From JBHGXV01 sp041920505 (lineage in GTDB: Bacteria; Bacillota; Bacilli; Brevibacillales; Brevibacillaceae), in assembly GCA_041920505.1 (NCBI GenBank), contig JBHGXV010000048.1, positions 57,821 to 121,820 on the forward strand: a stretch of DNA of 64,000 nt. Direction: 5' to 3'. The position numbers and the translations under genes are program-made. Shown here in pieces: positions 7,890 through 16,668 of the stretch; the stretch's first letter is position 1, and each line of letters starts with the position of its first letter. The notes under the pieces are model-generated. The model did not search any database. It worked only from the letters and a program-made list of their open reading frames with translations, and had not been told where the DNA came from.

Positions 7890-9380
7890 ATGCCGATGTC
7901 GGATACGGTGGAAATGTTGCAAGCGATTTTAAGTACGATTGACGAAGGCATTCACGTCGTCGACGCCAATGGCATCACGATCTTTTACAACCATGTGGCG
8001 GCGGAACTGGACGGGTTGACGCGGGAGGAAGTGCTGGGAAAGCCGTTGCTGGAGGTGTTTCCGTCGCTTGACAGGCAATCGAGCACGCTGTTGCGCGTCA
8101 TTGAAAACGGCGAACCGATTTACAATCAGCCGCAGACGTACACCAACTGGCGGGGCGTGCGGGTGGAGACGGTGAATACGACGCTGCCGGTGCGGGTGGG
8201 CAGGCGGCTGGTGGGCGCGGTGGAAGTGGCCAAGGATATCCGCAAACTGCGCGAATTGTCGGAGCGGTTGCTCGATCTGCAGGCGCAGGTGGGCAAGCCG
8301 AAGCGGGCCAAACGGCTGGAACAGGACGGCACGGTGTATTCCTTCGACGATATCATCACGCAAAACGAAACGCTGCGCCAGGTAAAGGAGCGGGCGAGAC
8401 GGGCGGCCCGGACCAGTTCGCCGGTACTCATCTTCGGCGAGACAGGGACGGGCAAGGAGTTGTTGGTCCAGTCGATCCACCAGGCGTCGGGACGCAGCGG
8501 CCGGCCGTTTATCGCCCAAAACTGCGCCGCACTACCAGCCTCCCTGTTGGAGAGCATCCTGTTTGGCACCACCAAAGGCAGTTTCACCGGGGCGGACGAT
8601 AGGCCGGGTCTGTTTGAACTGGCAAACGGCGGGACGTTGTTTCTTGATGAAATCAACAGCATGCCGCTTGAATTGCAGGCGAAGCTCTTGCGCGTGTTGC
8701 AGGACGGTCAGGTGCGGCGGATCGGCAGCGCCTCGTCGGTGAAAGTGGACGTTCGCGTGATTGCCGCGGCCAACGAGGAACCGCTGGCGGCGGTGGCGCG
8801 CGGCGTGTTGCGGGCCGATCTGTACTACCGGCTCAACGTCGTGTCGTTCGAACTGCCCCCGCTAAGGCGGCGCAAGGAAGACATCCCGCTGTTGACCCGC
8901 CACTTTATCGACAAGTACAACCGGCTGTTTCACCTGGAGGTGACCGGCATCGATCCGGACGTTGAGCGGATGTTCTCCCGGTACGACTGGCCGGGCAACG
9001 TCCGGGAGCTGGAACACGTGATCGAAGCGGCGATGAACATGGTGGAGGCAGACACGATCAGGCACGAGCACCTGCCGCACCACCTCGCGGAACGGCTGCC
9101 CGCAAAGGAAGCGGCAACACACCTCGCGGGCGGGCAAACCCGGCGGCAAGAGCCGTCTTTAGGCGAACAGGCGGCGGCGACCCAGCCGCAGATGCGAACA
9201 TTGCGCGAAGCGCTGCGGGAGACGGAAGAAGCGTTGATCACCCAGGCGTTGGCCCAGACGGACGGCAACATTCTGCGGGCGGCCAGACTGCTCGGCATTC
9301 CCCGGCAAACGCTCCAATACAAACTGGCCCAGTTGGCGCAGCAACGTGACGAACTGCCGAATAATCGGCAGCAAACCTGA
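7890..9380 (+). CDS. Sigma-54-dependent enhancer-binding regulator (RocR-like)
   Basis: A 496-residue activator of sigma-54 RNA polymerase. The N-terminal PAS domain (about 5-115) is the probable signal sensor. The AAA+ domain (about 150-390) has Walker A GETGTGKE, the sigma-54 contact loop as GSFTGA (a common variant of GAFTGA), Walker B GTLFLDE and the NVRELEH sensor II. The C-terminus carries a Fis-type helix-turn-helix (GNILRAARLLGIPRQTLQYKL). It lies directly upstream of kamA, whose promoter is a perfect sigma-54 site, so kamA is the probable target. The start may be ATG 7890 or ATG 7896; the AAGGAAGG site is better spaced for the second. Confidence 0.9.
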   Translation: MPMSDTVEMLQAILSTIDEGIHVVDANGITIFYNHVAAELDGLTREEVLGKPLLEVFPSLDRQSSTLLRVIENGEPIYNQPQTYTNWRGVRVETVNTTLPVRVGRRLVGAVEVAKDIRKLRELSERLLDLQAQVGKPKRAKRLEQDGTVYSFDDIITQNETLRQVKERARRAARTSSPVLIFGETGTGKELLVQSIHQASGRSGRPFIAQNCAALPASLLESILFGTTKGSFTGADDRPGLFELANGGTLFLDEINSMPLELQAKLLRVLQDGQVRRIGSASSVKVDVRVIAAANEEPLAAVARGVLRADLYYRLNVVSFELPPLRRRKEDIPLLTRHFIDKYNRLFHLEVTGIDPDVERMFSRYDWPGNVRELEHVIEAAMNMVEADTIRHEHLPHHLAERLPAKEAATHLAGGQTRRQEPSLGEQAAATQPQMRTLREALRETEEALITQALAQTDGNILRAARLLGIPRQTLQYKLAQLAQQRDELPNNRQQT

Positions 9381-9444
9381 GACGAAACGGCTAGCGAACC
9401 CCGGGAATGGCGCTGTATGTATATTCGGAATCTTTAGATTATGG

Positions 9445-9460
9445 TGGCACGGGTCTTGCA
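9445..9460 (+). promoter_or_regulatory. Sigma-54 promoter of kamA
   Basis: TGGCACGGGTCTTGCA matches the -24/-12 consensus at every conserved position, with GG (9446-9447) and GC (9458-9459) 10 bases apart. It lies 60 bases before kamA and just after the gene for an enhancer-binding protein. Confidence 0.9.
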
Positions 9461-9519
9461 TCACTCTTTTGTCAGAAACGCGGAAGCGACCATCAGACAG
9501 ACAAATGGGGGATGAGAAG

Positions 9520-10872
9520 ATGTTGACTGCAACGACCCGCCACTGGCGTGATATTGAATTGTGGAAAGATGTAACGGATGAACAGTGGAACGACTGGATG
9601 TGGCAACTGACCCACACCATCCGTACCGTCGACGAATTGAAGCAAGTCGTCAACCTGACGCCGGAAGAGGAGGAAGGCGTCCGCATTTCCAACCAGACGA
9701 TCCCGCTGAACATTACGCCGTACTACGCGATGTTGATGGACCCGGACAACCCGAAGGACCCGGTGCGGATGCAGTCGGTACCGCTGTCCAGCGAAATGGT
9801 GCGAACCAAGTACGACATGGAGGACCCGTTGCATGAGGACGAGGATTCGCCGGTGCCCGGCCTGACTCATCGCTACCCCGACCGCGTGCTGTTTCTCGTC
9901 ACCAACCAGTGTTCGATGTACTGCCGCTACTGTACGCGCCGCCGGTTTTCCGGCCAGATCGGCATGGGCGTGCCGAAGAAACAGTTGGACGCCTGCATCG
10001 ACTACATCCGCAATCACCCGGAAGTGCGGGACGTGCTGCTCTCCGGCGGCGACGGCCTGCTGATCAACGACCGCGTGCTGGAGTACATTATCAGCAATCT
10101 GCGGGCGATTCCGCACGTGGAGATCATCCGGATCGGCACCCGCGCCCCGGTCGTATTCCCGCAGCGGATCACGGAGAATCTCTGCGACATCCTGAAAAAG
10201 TACCATCCGATCTGGCTCAATACTCACTTCAACCATCCGAAGGAGATCACGCCGGAAGCGAAGCGGGCGTGCGAGATGCTGGCCAACGCCGGCGTTCCGC
10301 TGGGCAACCAGTCCGTCATTCTGGCCGGCGTGAACGACTGTCCGCACACGATGAAAAAACTGGTGCACGAACTGGTCAAAATCCGCGTCCGCCCGTACTA
10401 CATCTACCAGTGCGACCTGTCGGAAGGGATCGGCCACTTCCGCGCTCCGGTCGGGAAGGGAATCGAGATCATCGAGCACCTGCGCGGCCATACGTCCGGC
10501 TACGCCGTGCCCACCTTTGTCGTGGACGCGCCGCATGGCGGCGGCAAGATTCCGGTGATGCCGAACTACATCATCTCCCAGTCGGCCGACAAAGTGGTGT
10601 TGCGCAACTTCGAGGGCGTCATCACCTCCTATCCCGAACCGAAAAACTATCAGGCGCACGACGAAGAGAACTGCGAGTTCTGCCGGGCGGCCAAAGGCAC
10701 AAACGTCGGCATCGCCGCGCTGATGCGTGACGAAGCCAACAACCTGGAGCCGGTTGGTCTTACGCGCAACCTGCGGATCAAGGCGACCAAGGTAAAATCG
10801 CTCGCCGACATCCGCAAAGAAAAACAAGAAAACAAAAAAGATCCGGATCAAAAAGAGGCATCCGGCAAGTAA
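9520..10872 (+). CDS. kamA: Lysine 2,3-aminomutase
   Basis: A radical SAM, PLP-dependent enzyme converting L-lysine to L-beta-lysine, the first step of one lysine fermentation/degradation route or of N-acetyl-beta-lysine osmolyte synthesis. The 450-residue protein has CSMYCRYC (the CxxxCxxC iron-sulfur site, about residue 130), the GGDGLL radical SAM glycine motif, and a C-terminal PHGGGKIPVMPNY in which the lysine should bind PLP. ATG 9520 is 7 bases after GGGGGA. It is controlled by a sigma-54 promoter and the upstream activator gene. No acetyltransferase (ablB-type) or other lysine-catabolic partner lies beside it, so the fate of beta-lysine is not shown here. Confidence 0.93.
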   Translation: MLTATTRHWRDIELWKDVTDEQWNDWMWQLTHTIRTVDELKQVVNLTPEEEEGVRISNQTIPLNITPYYAMLMDPDNPKDPVRMQSVPLSSEMVRTKYDMEDPLHEDEDSPVPGLTHRYPDRVLFLVTNQCSMYCRYCTRRRFSGQIGMGVPKKQLDACIDYIRNHPEVRDVLLSGGDGLLINDRVLEYIISNLRAIPHVEIIRIGTRAPVVFPQRITENLCDILKKYHPIWLNTHFNHPKEITPEAKRACEMLANAGVPLGNQSVILAGVNDCPHTMKKLVHELVKIRVRPYYIYQCDLSEGIGHFRAPVGKGIEIIEHLRGHTSGYAVPTFVVDAPHGGGKIPVMPNYIISQSADKVVLRNFEGVITSYPEPKNYQAHDEENCEFCRAAKGTNVGIAALMRDEANNLEPVGLTRNLRIKATKVKSLADIRKEKQENKKDPDQKEASGK

Positions 10873-10882
10873 CGCCACCTGC

Positions 10883-10917
10883 CAGCCCGTTCCGCCACTC
10901 GGCGGGCGGGCTGTTTT
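10883..10917 (+). terminator. Terminator after kamA
   Basis: CAGCCCG (10883-10889) pairs with CGGGCTG (10907-10913), with further GC-rich pairing inside, followed by TTTT. Confidence 0.8.
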
Positions 10918-10994
10918 GCTGAAACTACCATGGCGCATACCGGCGGAGTATGGTATAGTCAAAGTGACTGACAGGCTCTTTTTTTATCCGCACA

Positions 10995-11012
10995 ACTGAG
11001 CGAACGCTCAGT
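10995..11012. promoter_or_regulatory. Palindromic operator, TGAGCG type (site 1)
   Basis: ACTGAGCGAACGCTCAGT is an 18-base palindrome interrupted only at its two central bases. The same core (TGAGCG-NN-CGCTCA) recurs before the thiolase gene at 13323-13336, and a half-preserved copy precedes the tetR gene at 18877-18894. Probably the site of that TetR-family regulator. Confidence 0.6.
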
Positions 11013-11057
11013 CTGAATCGAAGAAAAAGACGGACACTTGGGAAAAGCCAAACATAT

Positions 11058-11075
11058 TGAATGAATAGTCATTCA
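11058..11075. promoter_or_regulatory. FadR-type operator before fadF
   Basis: TGAATGAATAGTCATTCA matches, as I recall it, the B. subtilis FadR consensus (TGAATGA-N4-TCATTCA) at every conserved base. It overlaps the likely -35 region of the fadF promoter, as expected for a repressor released by long-chain acyl-CoA. No obvious fadR gene is in the window. Confidence 0.8.
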
Positions 11076-11100
11076 TTTTTTCAGCTGTATCTGTTATGAT
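11072..11100 (+). promoter_or_regulatory. Probable sigma-A promoter of fadF
   Basis: TATGAT at 11095-11100 with a 17-base spacer to TTCATT at 11072-11077. The weak -35 is inside the right half of the FadR-type operator. Confidence 0.45.
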
Positions 11101-11135
11101 AGAAAAACAAAGATTGCAAAGGGGAGCTGAAAGTC

Positions 11136-13220
11136 GTGGAGTTCCTGTCGCTGTTGAACCTGATTGCGTTTTTCCTCGTTTTGGCGTACGGGCTGTATCT
11201 GTTTGCGCACGTCGTCTACAGCCGCTACCTGTTCATCAAATTGGGGAAAAAGGGCGAGATCAAAGATGATTTCGCGACTCGTCTGAACCTGGTTCTGGAG
11301 AACGTTTTCTTTCAGAAGAAATTGCTTAAGGACAAGAAGAGCGGCTTCATGCACGTCGTGATGTTTTACGGCTTTATCATCCTGCAATTCGGCGCGCTGG
11401 AGCTGATTCTCAAAGGGCTGATCAAGGGGTTTGAACTGCCGTTCGGCAGCGCCCACAAATACTTTAGCCTGATGCAGGAAATCACCGTCTTTCTCATCCT
11501 GTTGGCTGTCTCATACGCTTACTACCGCCGTTACATCGAAAAGCTGAAGCGGTTGAAGCGCGGGCTCAAAGCCGGACTGGTGCTGATTTTCATATCCTCG
11601 TTGATGGCGTCCGTGCTGCTCTCGCTCGCTTTTGAACAACGGTGGCTCGGACATGAACCGTCCGTCTATGCGCCGATTTCGTCGCTGATCGCAGCGCTCT
11701 TTTCCGGCATCGGGCCGAATGCGGCGGCAGCGTTGTTTTACGTGTTCTGGTGGGCGCACCTGTTGATTCTGCTTGGCTTTTTGGTGTACGTGCCGCAGTC
11801 CAAGCACGCGCACCTGATCTTCGCCCCGATCAACGTCTGGTTCAAAAAACTGGACCCGCCGGGGAAACTCTCGTCGATCAACTTTGAAGACGAGACCCAG
11901 GAAGTGTTTGGCGTAGGTAAGATCGAGGATTTCACCCAGACGCAACTGATCGACCTCTACGCCTGTGTGGAGTGCGGCCGCTGTACGAGCATGTGCCCGG
12001 CCGCCGGTACGGGCAAGATGCTGTCTCCGATGGATCTGATCGTAAAAATGCGCGATCACCTGACGGAAAAAGGGGCGGCGATCACGTCGCGCACGCCGTG
12101 GATGCCAAGCTTCGCGTTTGCAGGCACCAAGGCCAACCAACTGGCGCTGCAGGCGAGCGAAGTGGCGGCAGCAGCGGAGGGAACAGAGGCAAAAACGCTC
12201 GACTATTCCGTCAATCTGATTGGCGACGTGATCACCGAACAAGAGTTGTGGGCTTGTACCACCTGCCGCAACTGCGAAGACCAGTGCCCGGTGATGAACG
12301 AACACGTGGACAAGATCATCGACATGCGCCGCTACCTGGTCATGACCGAAGGCAGCATGCCGGCGGAAGCGCAGCGCGCGTTGAACAACATCGAGCGCCA
12401 GGGCAATCCGTGGGGCATCAACCGCAAAGACCGGACCAAGTGGATCGAGGGGCTGAACGGCCAGTACGAAGTCCCGACGGTAAAGGATACCGACGATTTC
12501 GAGTACCTGTTCTGGGTAGGCTCGATGGGCTCGTTCGACAATCGCAGCATCAAGATCACGCACGCGTTTGTCAAGCTGATGCACGAAGCGGGCGTCAAGT
12601 TCGCCATTCTCGGCAACGAGGAGAAAAACTCGGGCGACACGGCCCGCCGCATCGGGAACGAGTTTTTGTTCCAGCAACTGGCGCAGGAAAACATCGCCCT
12701 GTTTGAAGCGTACGGCGTGAAGAAAATCGTCACCTGTGACCCGCACGCCTATAACACCTTTAAAAACGAATATCCCGAATTTGGCCTGAAAGCCGAAGTG
12801 TACCACCACTCCGAACTGTTGGCGCAGTGGGTCAAGGAAGGCCGCCTGAAGCCGACCAAGGAGATCAAGGAACGCGTCACCTATCACGATTCCTGCTACC
12901 TCGGCCGTTACAACGAGATTTACGACAAGCCGCGCCACATCCTCGAAGCGATTCCGGGCATGGAGATCGTCGAAATGAAGCGCAGCGGCTGCGATAGCAT
13001 GTGCTGCGGCGCCGGCGGCGGCATGATGTGGATGGAAGAGCACGAGGGCACACGGGTGAACGTGGCACGCACCGAGCAAGCGCTTGAGGTGAATCCGACG
13101 GCGATTGCCAGCGCTTGCCCGTACTGCCTGACGATGATGAGCGACGGGGTCAAAATGAAAGAGGCGGAAGACCGCGTCAAGACGAAAGACATCGCGGAAA
13201 TCCTCGCCGAAGCCATCTGA
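11136..13220 (+). CDS. fadF: Membrane iron-sulfur oxidoreductase of fatty acid oxidation (FadF)
   Basis: Probably passes electrons from acyl-CoA dehydrogenase/ETF to the quinone pool. The N-terminal 240 residues hold several membrane segments (about 5-27, 75-100, 115-135, 150-170, 195-225). Two ferredoxin-type clusters follow (CVECGRCTSMCP about residue 275; CTTCRNCEDQCPV about 372), then a heterodisulfide-reductase-like C-terminal half with CDSMCCGAGGG (about 625). The architecture and 694-residue length match B. subtilis FadF (YwjF), which also lies upstream of acdA and rpoE. GTG 11136 follows AAAGGGG. Expression is probably repressed through the FadR-type operator upstream. Confidence 0.88.
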   Translation: MEFLSLLNLIAFFLVLAYGLYLFAHVVYSRYLFIKLGKKGEIKDDFATRLNLVLENVFFQKKLLKDKKSGFMHVVMFYGFIILQFGALELILKGLIKGFELPFGSAHKYFSLMQEITVFLILLAVSYAYYRRYIEKLKRLKRGLKAGLVLIFISSLMASVLLSLAFEQRWLGHEPSVYAPISSLIAALFSGIGPNAAAALFYVFWWAHLLILLGFLVYVPQSKHAHLIFAPINVWFKKLDPPGKLSSINFEDETQEVFGVGKIEDFTQTQLIDLYACVECGRCTSMCPAAGTGKMLSPMDLIVKMRDHLTEKGAAITSRTPWMPSFAFAGTKANQLALQASEVAAAAEGTEAKTLDYSVNLIGDVITEQELWACTTCRNCEDQCPVMNEHVDKIIDMRRYLVMTEGSMPAEAQRALNNIERQGNPWGINRKDRTKWIEGLNGQYEVPTVKDTDDFEYLFWVGSMGSFDNRSIKITHAFVKLMHEAGVKFAILGNEEKNSGDTARRIGNEFLFQQLAQENIALFEAYGVKKIVTCDPHAYNTFKNEYPEFGLKAEVYHHSELLAQWVKEGRLKPTKEIKERVTYHDSCYLGRYNEIYDKPRHILEAIPGMEIVEMKRSGCDSMCCGAGGGMMWMEEHEGTRVNVARTEQALEVNPTAIASACPYCLTMMSDGVKMKEAEDRVKTKDIAEILAEAI

Positions 13221-13228
13221 ACCGGGAG

Positions 13229-13256
13229 GCCGTACTGCGATCGCGGTGCGGCTTTT
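13229..13256 (+). terminator. Terminator after fadF
   Basis: GCCG (13229-13232) and an inner ACTGCG pair with CGCGGT and CGGC (13249-13252), then TTTT. It separates fadF from the thiolase operon. Confidence 0.6.
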
Positions 13257-13280
13257 CCTCTTTCGTCACATCATTTCCCC

Positions 13281-13309
13281 TTCTTATCTGTTACCAGATT
13301 TGATATGAT
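13281..13309 (+). promoter_or_regulatory. Probable sigma-A promoter of the thiolase-hbd-acd operon
   Basis: TATGAT at 13304-13309 with a 17-base spacer to a weak TTCTTA at 13281-13286. The predicted start near 13316 sits just before the palindromic operator. Confidence 0.4.
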
Positions 13310-13322
13310 GAAAAAGGAAAGG

Positions 13323-13336
13323 TGAGCGACCGCTCA
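13323..13336. promoter_or_regulatory. Palindromic operator, TGAGCG type (site 2)
   Basis: TGAGCGACCGCTCA, the same core palindrome as at 10997-11010, placed just downstream of the predicted transcription start of the thiolase operon, where a bound repressor would block transcription. Confidence 0.6.
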
Positions 13337-13395
13337 ATCGATTGTATTTTTCTGTAAATACTTGCAATTCAAACGAGGGAAAAGGAGTGACGGGC

Positions 13396-14574
13396 ATGAA
13401 GTCGGTAATCGTGGGAGCAGCGCGGACGCCGTTCGGCAAGTTTGGCGGCGCGTTGAAGGAGCTTACGGCGGTTGATCTGGGCGCGATCGCGATCAGGGAG
13501 GCGCTGGTCCGCGCCGGGGTGAGCGGCGATCAGGTGGACGAAGTGATCATGGGCATGGTCATTCAGGCGGGAGCGGGCCAGGTGCCGTCGCGTCAGGCCG
13601 CGCGCAAAGCGGGGCTTCCCTGGGACGTAGCCAGCGAGACGATCAACAAGGTGTGCGCGTCGGGGATGCGTGCGGTCACGTTCGCGGACCAGATCATACG
13701 CGCCGGTGACGCCGGGATCATCGTGGCCGGCGGGATGGAGAGCATGAGCAACGCGCCGTACGCACTGCCGCAGGCGCGTTACGGCCTGCGCATGGGGGAC
13801 GGCACGGTGAAGGACCTGATGATGTACGACGGTCTCACCTGCCCGTTTGATCAGGTACCGATGGCCGTGCACGGCAGCAACGTGGCGGAAGAGTACGGCA
13901 TTACCCGCGAGGCTCAGGATCAATGGGCGCTGCGCAGCCAAGTGCGCGCTGCCCGAGCGGTGGCCGAAGGCATTTTTGACGAAGAGATCGTTCCCGTCAC
14001 GATCCCGCAGAAAAAAGGCGATCCGATCGTGGTCAGACGGGATGAGGCACCGCGGCCGGACACCACCCTGGAAGTGCTGGCGAAACTCCCGCCGGTGTAC
14101 AAGAAAGACGGTACGATCACTGCCGGCAACGCGCCGGGTATCAACGACGGGGCGGCGGCGCTGGTGGTGATGTCGGAGGAGAAGGCGAAGGAACTGGGCA
14201 AGAAGCCGTTGGCGACGATCCTCGGTCACGCCCAGGTGGGTGCGGAAGCGCCATATATCGCGACCACGCCGGGGCTTGCGATCAACAAACTGTTGCAAAA
14301 GACCGGCGTGAAGCTGGAAGAGATCGATTTGTTCGAGGTGAACGAGGCGTTTGCCGCCGTCACCTTGACCAGCGGCAAGATCGTCGGCTGGGACGAGGAA
14401 AAGGTAAACGTCAACGGCGGAGCGATTGCGCTCGGCCATCCGATCGGCGCGAGCGGAGCGCGGATCATCATGAGCCTGATCTTCGAATTGCGCCGTCGCG
14501 GCGGCGGTCTCGGCATCGCGGCGATCTGCAGCGGTGCGGCGCAGGGCGACGCGATATTGTTGCGAGTCGAGTAA
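13396..14574 (+). CDS. Acetyl-CoA acetyltransferase (thiolase)
   Basis: Condenses two acetyl-CoA or cleaves 3-ketoacyl-CoA. The 392-residue protein has the nucleophilic Cys87 in NKVCASGM, the GGAIALGHPIGASG motif with the catalytic histidine, and the C-terminal proton-transfer Cys378 in ICSGAAQGDA. Start at ATG 13396, 8 bases after AAAGGAG. It heads an operon with hbd and two acyl-CoA dehydrogenases, like the mmg-type short-chain acyl-CoA clusters of Bacilli. A second thiolase gene lies at 49583. Degradative use is likelier than biosynthetic, given the neighbours. Confidence 0.9.
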   Translation: MKSVIVGAARTPFGKFGGALKELTAVDLGAIAIREALVRAGVSGDQVDEVIMGMVIQAGAGQVPSRQAARKAGLPWDVASETINKVCASGMRAVTFADQIIRAGDAGIIVAGGMESMSNAPYALPQARYGLRMGDGTVKDLMMYDGLTCPFDQVPMAVHGSNVAEEYGITREAQDQWALRSQVRAARAVAEGIFDEEIVPVTIPQKKGDPIVVRRDEAPRPDTTLEVLAKLPPVYKKDGTITAGNAPGINDGAAALVVMSEEKAKELGKKPLATILGHAQVGAEAPYIATTPGLAINKLLQKTGVKLEEIDLFEVNEAFAAVTLTSGKIVGWDEEKVNVNGGAIALGHPIGASGARIIMSLIFELRRRGGGLGIAAICSGAAQGDAILLRVE

Positions 14575-14603
14575 TCCACATGTGACAGGAGGGGCTTTTT
14601 CCA

Positions 14604-15455
14604 ATGAACGTAAACACTTTCATGGTAGTCGGCGCGGGGCAGATGGGCAGCGGGATCGCTCAGGTGGCGGCCCAGGCAGGGATGCAGGTGATCCTCAATG
14701 ACATCAAGCAAGAGTTTGTCGAGCGGGGACTGGCGACGATCACGAAAAACCTGTCCCGCAACGTAGAGAAAAACAAGATGACCGAAGAGGAGAAGCAGGC
14801 GGTGCTCTCCCGCATCAAGCTGTCGACTGATCTCGCCGACGGCAAGGATGCAGACTTCGTCGTGGAAGCGGTTACAGAAAACATGGCGATCAAGTCTGAT
14901 ATTTTCAAAAAGCTGGACGAAATTTGCCCGGCGCACACGGTCTTGGCGAGCAACACGTCGTCTTTGCCGATCACGGAGATCGCCGCTGTGACCAAACGTC
15001 CGGAAAAAGTGATCGGCATGCACTTCATGAATCCGGTGCCGGTGATGAAACTGGTTGAGGTGATTCGCGGGCTGCAAACGTCCGACGAGGTGTATCAGCT
15101 GGTGGAAGATCTGTCCAAGCAAATGGGGAAAGTGCCGGTGAGCGTCAACGATTTCCCTGGCTTCGTCTCCAACCGCGTCTTGATGCCGATGATCAACGAA
15201 GCCATCTACTGCGTCTACGAAGGCGTCGCGACGCCGGAAGCGATCGACGAAGTGATGAAACTGGGGATGAATCACCCGATGGGGCCGCTCACGCTGGCTG
15301 ACTTTATCGGTCTGGACACCTGCCTGTACATCATGGAAGTGCTGTACGAGGGCTTCGGCGACTCCAAGTACCGTCCGTGCCCGCTCTTGCGCAAGTACGT
15401 GAAAGCGGGATGGCTGGGCAGAAAATCGGGACGCGGCTTCTATCAGTACCAGTAA
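14604..15455 (+). CDS. hbd: 3-hydroxybutyryl-CoA dehydrogenase
   Basis: NAD(P)-dependent oxidation of 3-hydroxyacyl-CoA to 3-ketoacyl-CoA, the step before the thiolase. The 283-residue protein has the Rossmann motif GAGQMGSGIAQVAAQAG at the N-terminus, the SNTSSLPITEIA and HFMNPVPVMKLVEV stretches (His of the catalytic pair), and the DFPGFVSNRVLMP segment opening the C-terminal domain. An AGGAGGGG site precedes ATG 14604. It lies 29 bp after the thiolase and 41 bp before the first acyl-CoA dehydrogenase in one operon. mmgB is the B. subtilis counterpart. Confidence 0.93.
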   Translation: MNVNTFMVVGAGQMGSGIAQVAAQAGMQVILNDIKQEFVERGLATITKNLSRNVEKNKMTEEEKQAVLSRIKLSTDLADGKDADFVVEAVTENMAIKSDIFKKLDEICPAHTVLASNTSSLPITEIAAVTKRPEKVIGMHFMNPVPVMKLVEVIRGLQTSDEVYQLVEDLSKQMGKVPVSVNDFPGFVSNRVLMPMINEAIYCVYEGVATPEAIDEVMKLGMNHPMGPLTLADFIGLDTCLYIMEVLYEGFGDSKYRPCPLLRKYVKAGWLGRKSGRGFYQYQ

Positions 15456-15496
15456 TCTGGTATCAGTAATCGGTTAAACAGAAAGGTAGGGCGATC

Positions 15497-16636
15497 ATGG
15501 ATCTCCGATTGACTGACGAACAAGAGATGATGCGCAAAATGGTGCGCGATTTTGCTCAAAAGGAAATCGCTCCATTCGTTCCCGTAATGGAAGAAACGGA
15601 TCAGTTTCCCCGCCACATCATCGACAAGATGGGCGAAATGGGCCTGATGGGCATCCCGATCCCCGAAGAATGGGGAGGGGCGGGAGCCGACTTTCTGTCG
15701 TACATTCTGACGATTCACGAACTGTCCAAGGTGAGCGGGACGGTGGGCGTCATTCTTTCCGTGCACACGTCTGTCTGCACCAATCCGATTCTCTACTTCG
15801 GCAACGAGGAGCAAAAGCAAAAGTACGTGCCGAAGCTGGCGGCAGGGAAGTACCTGGGCGCGTTTGCCCTGACCGAGCCGCAGGCCGGTTCTGACGCCGG
15901 CAGCATCCGCACCACGGCCGTGCGCCAGGGTGACGAGTACATCCTCAACGGCAACAAGGTGTTTATCACCAACAGCAAAGAAGCGGACGTCTACATTGTG
16001 TTCGCGGTCACCGATCCGGCGAAGGGGAGCAAAGGAATCTCCGCCTTTATCGTCGAAAAGGATACACCAGGATTTCTGATCGGCAAAAAAGAGAAGAAAA
16101 TGGGCCTGCACGGCTCCAATACCTGCGAGTTGATTTTTGACAACGCCCGCGTCCCGGCGGAAAACCTGCTGGGAAACGAAGGAGACGGATTCAAGATCGC
16201 CATGGCCAATCTCGACGTCGGGCGGATCGGGATTGCCGCCCAGGCGCTGGGGATTGCCGAAGCGGCGTTTGAGTACGCCACCGCCTACGCCAAAGAGCGC
16301 AAGCAGTTCGGGGCCCCGATCGCGCAGAAACAGGCGATTGCGTTCAAACTGGCCGACATGGCGACAATGGTCGAAGCGGCCCGTCTGTTGGTCTACCGCG
16401 CCGCGTTCCTGCGCATGCAAGGGCTTCCCTGCGGCAAGGAAGCGTCGATGGCAAAAACCTTTGCTTCCGACACGGCGATGAAAGTGGCCACGGAAGCGAT
16501 CCAGGTATTCGGCGGGTACGGCTATACCCGCGAGTATCCGGTCGAGCGCCTGTTCCGCGACGCCAAGATCACGCAAATCTACGAAGGCACCAACCAAATC
16601 CAGCGGCTTGTGATCGCCAAGCATTTGCTTTCTTGA
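15497..16636 (+). CDS. Acyl-CoA dehydrogenase (short-chain type)
   Basis: FAD enzyme introducing the 2,3-double bond into acyl-CoA; electrons pass to ETF. The 379-residue protein shows the family signatures ALTEPQAGSDAGS (FAD/substrate loop) and ANLDVGRIGIAAQALG. The catalytic base is Glu363 in QIYEGTNQIQ, in the position used by short-chain and butyryl-CoA dehydrogenases. Its start overlaps no upstream gene and has an AAAGGTAGGG ribosome site. The second dehydrogenase follows after 32 bp. The paralogue pair probably handles different chain lengths or branched substrates; specificity is not readable. Confidence 0.9.
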   Translation: MDLRLTDEQEMMRKMVRDFAQKEIAPFVPVMEETDQFPRHIIDKMGEMGLMGIPIPEEWGGAGADFLSYILTIHELSKVSGTVGVILSVHTSVCTNPILYFGNEEQKQKYVPKLAAGKYLGAFALTEPQAGSDAGSIRTTAVRQGDEYILNGNKVFITNSKEADVYIVFAVTDPAKGSKGISAFIVEKDTPGFLIGKKEKKMGLHGSNTCELIFDNARVPAENLLGNEGDGFKIAMANLDVGRIGIAAQALGIAEAAFEYATAYAKERKQFGAPIAQKQAIAFKLADMATMVEAARLLVYRAAFLRMQGLPCGKEASMAKTFASDTAMKVATEAIQVFGGYGYTREYPVERLFRDAKITQIYEGTNQIQRLVIAKHLLS

Positions 16637-16668
16637 AGAAAACTTTTCGGACAGGAGTGTGGGAAGAG

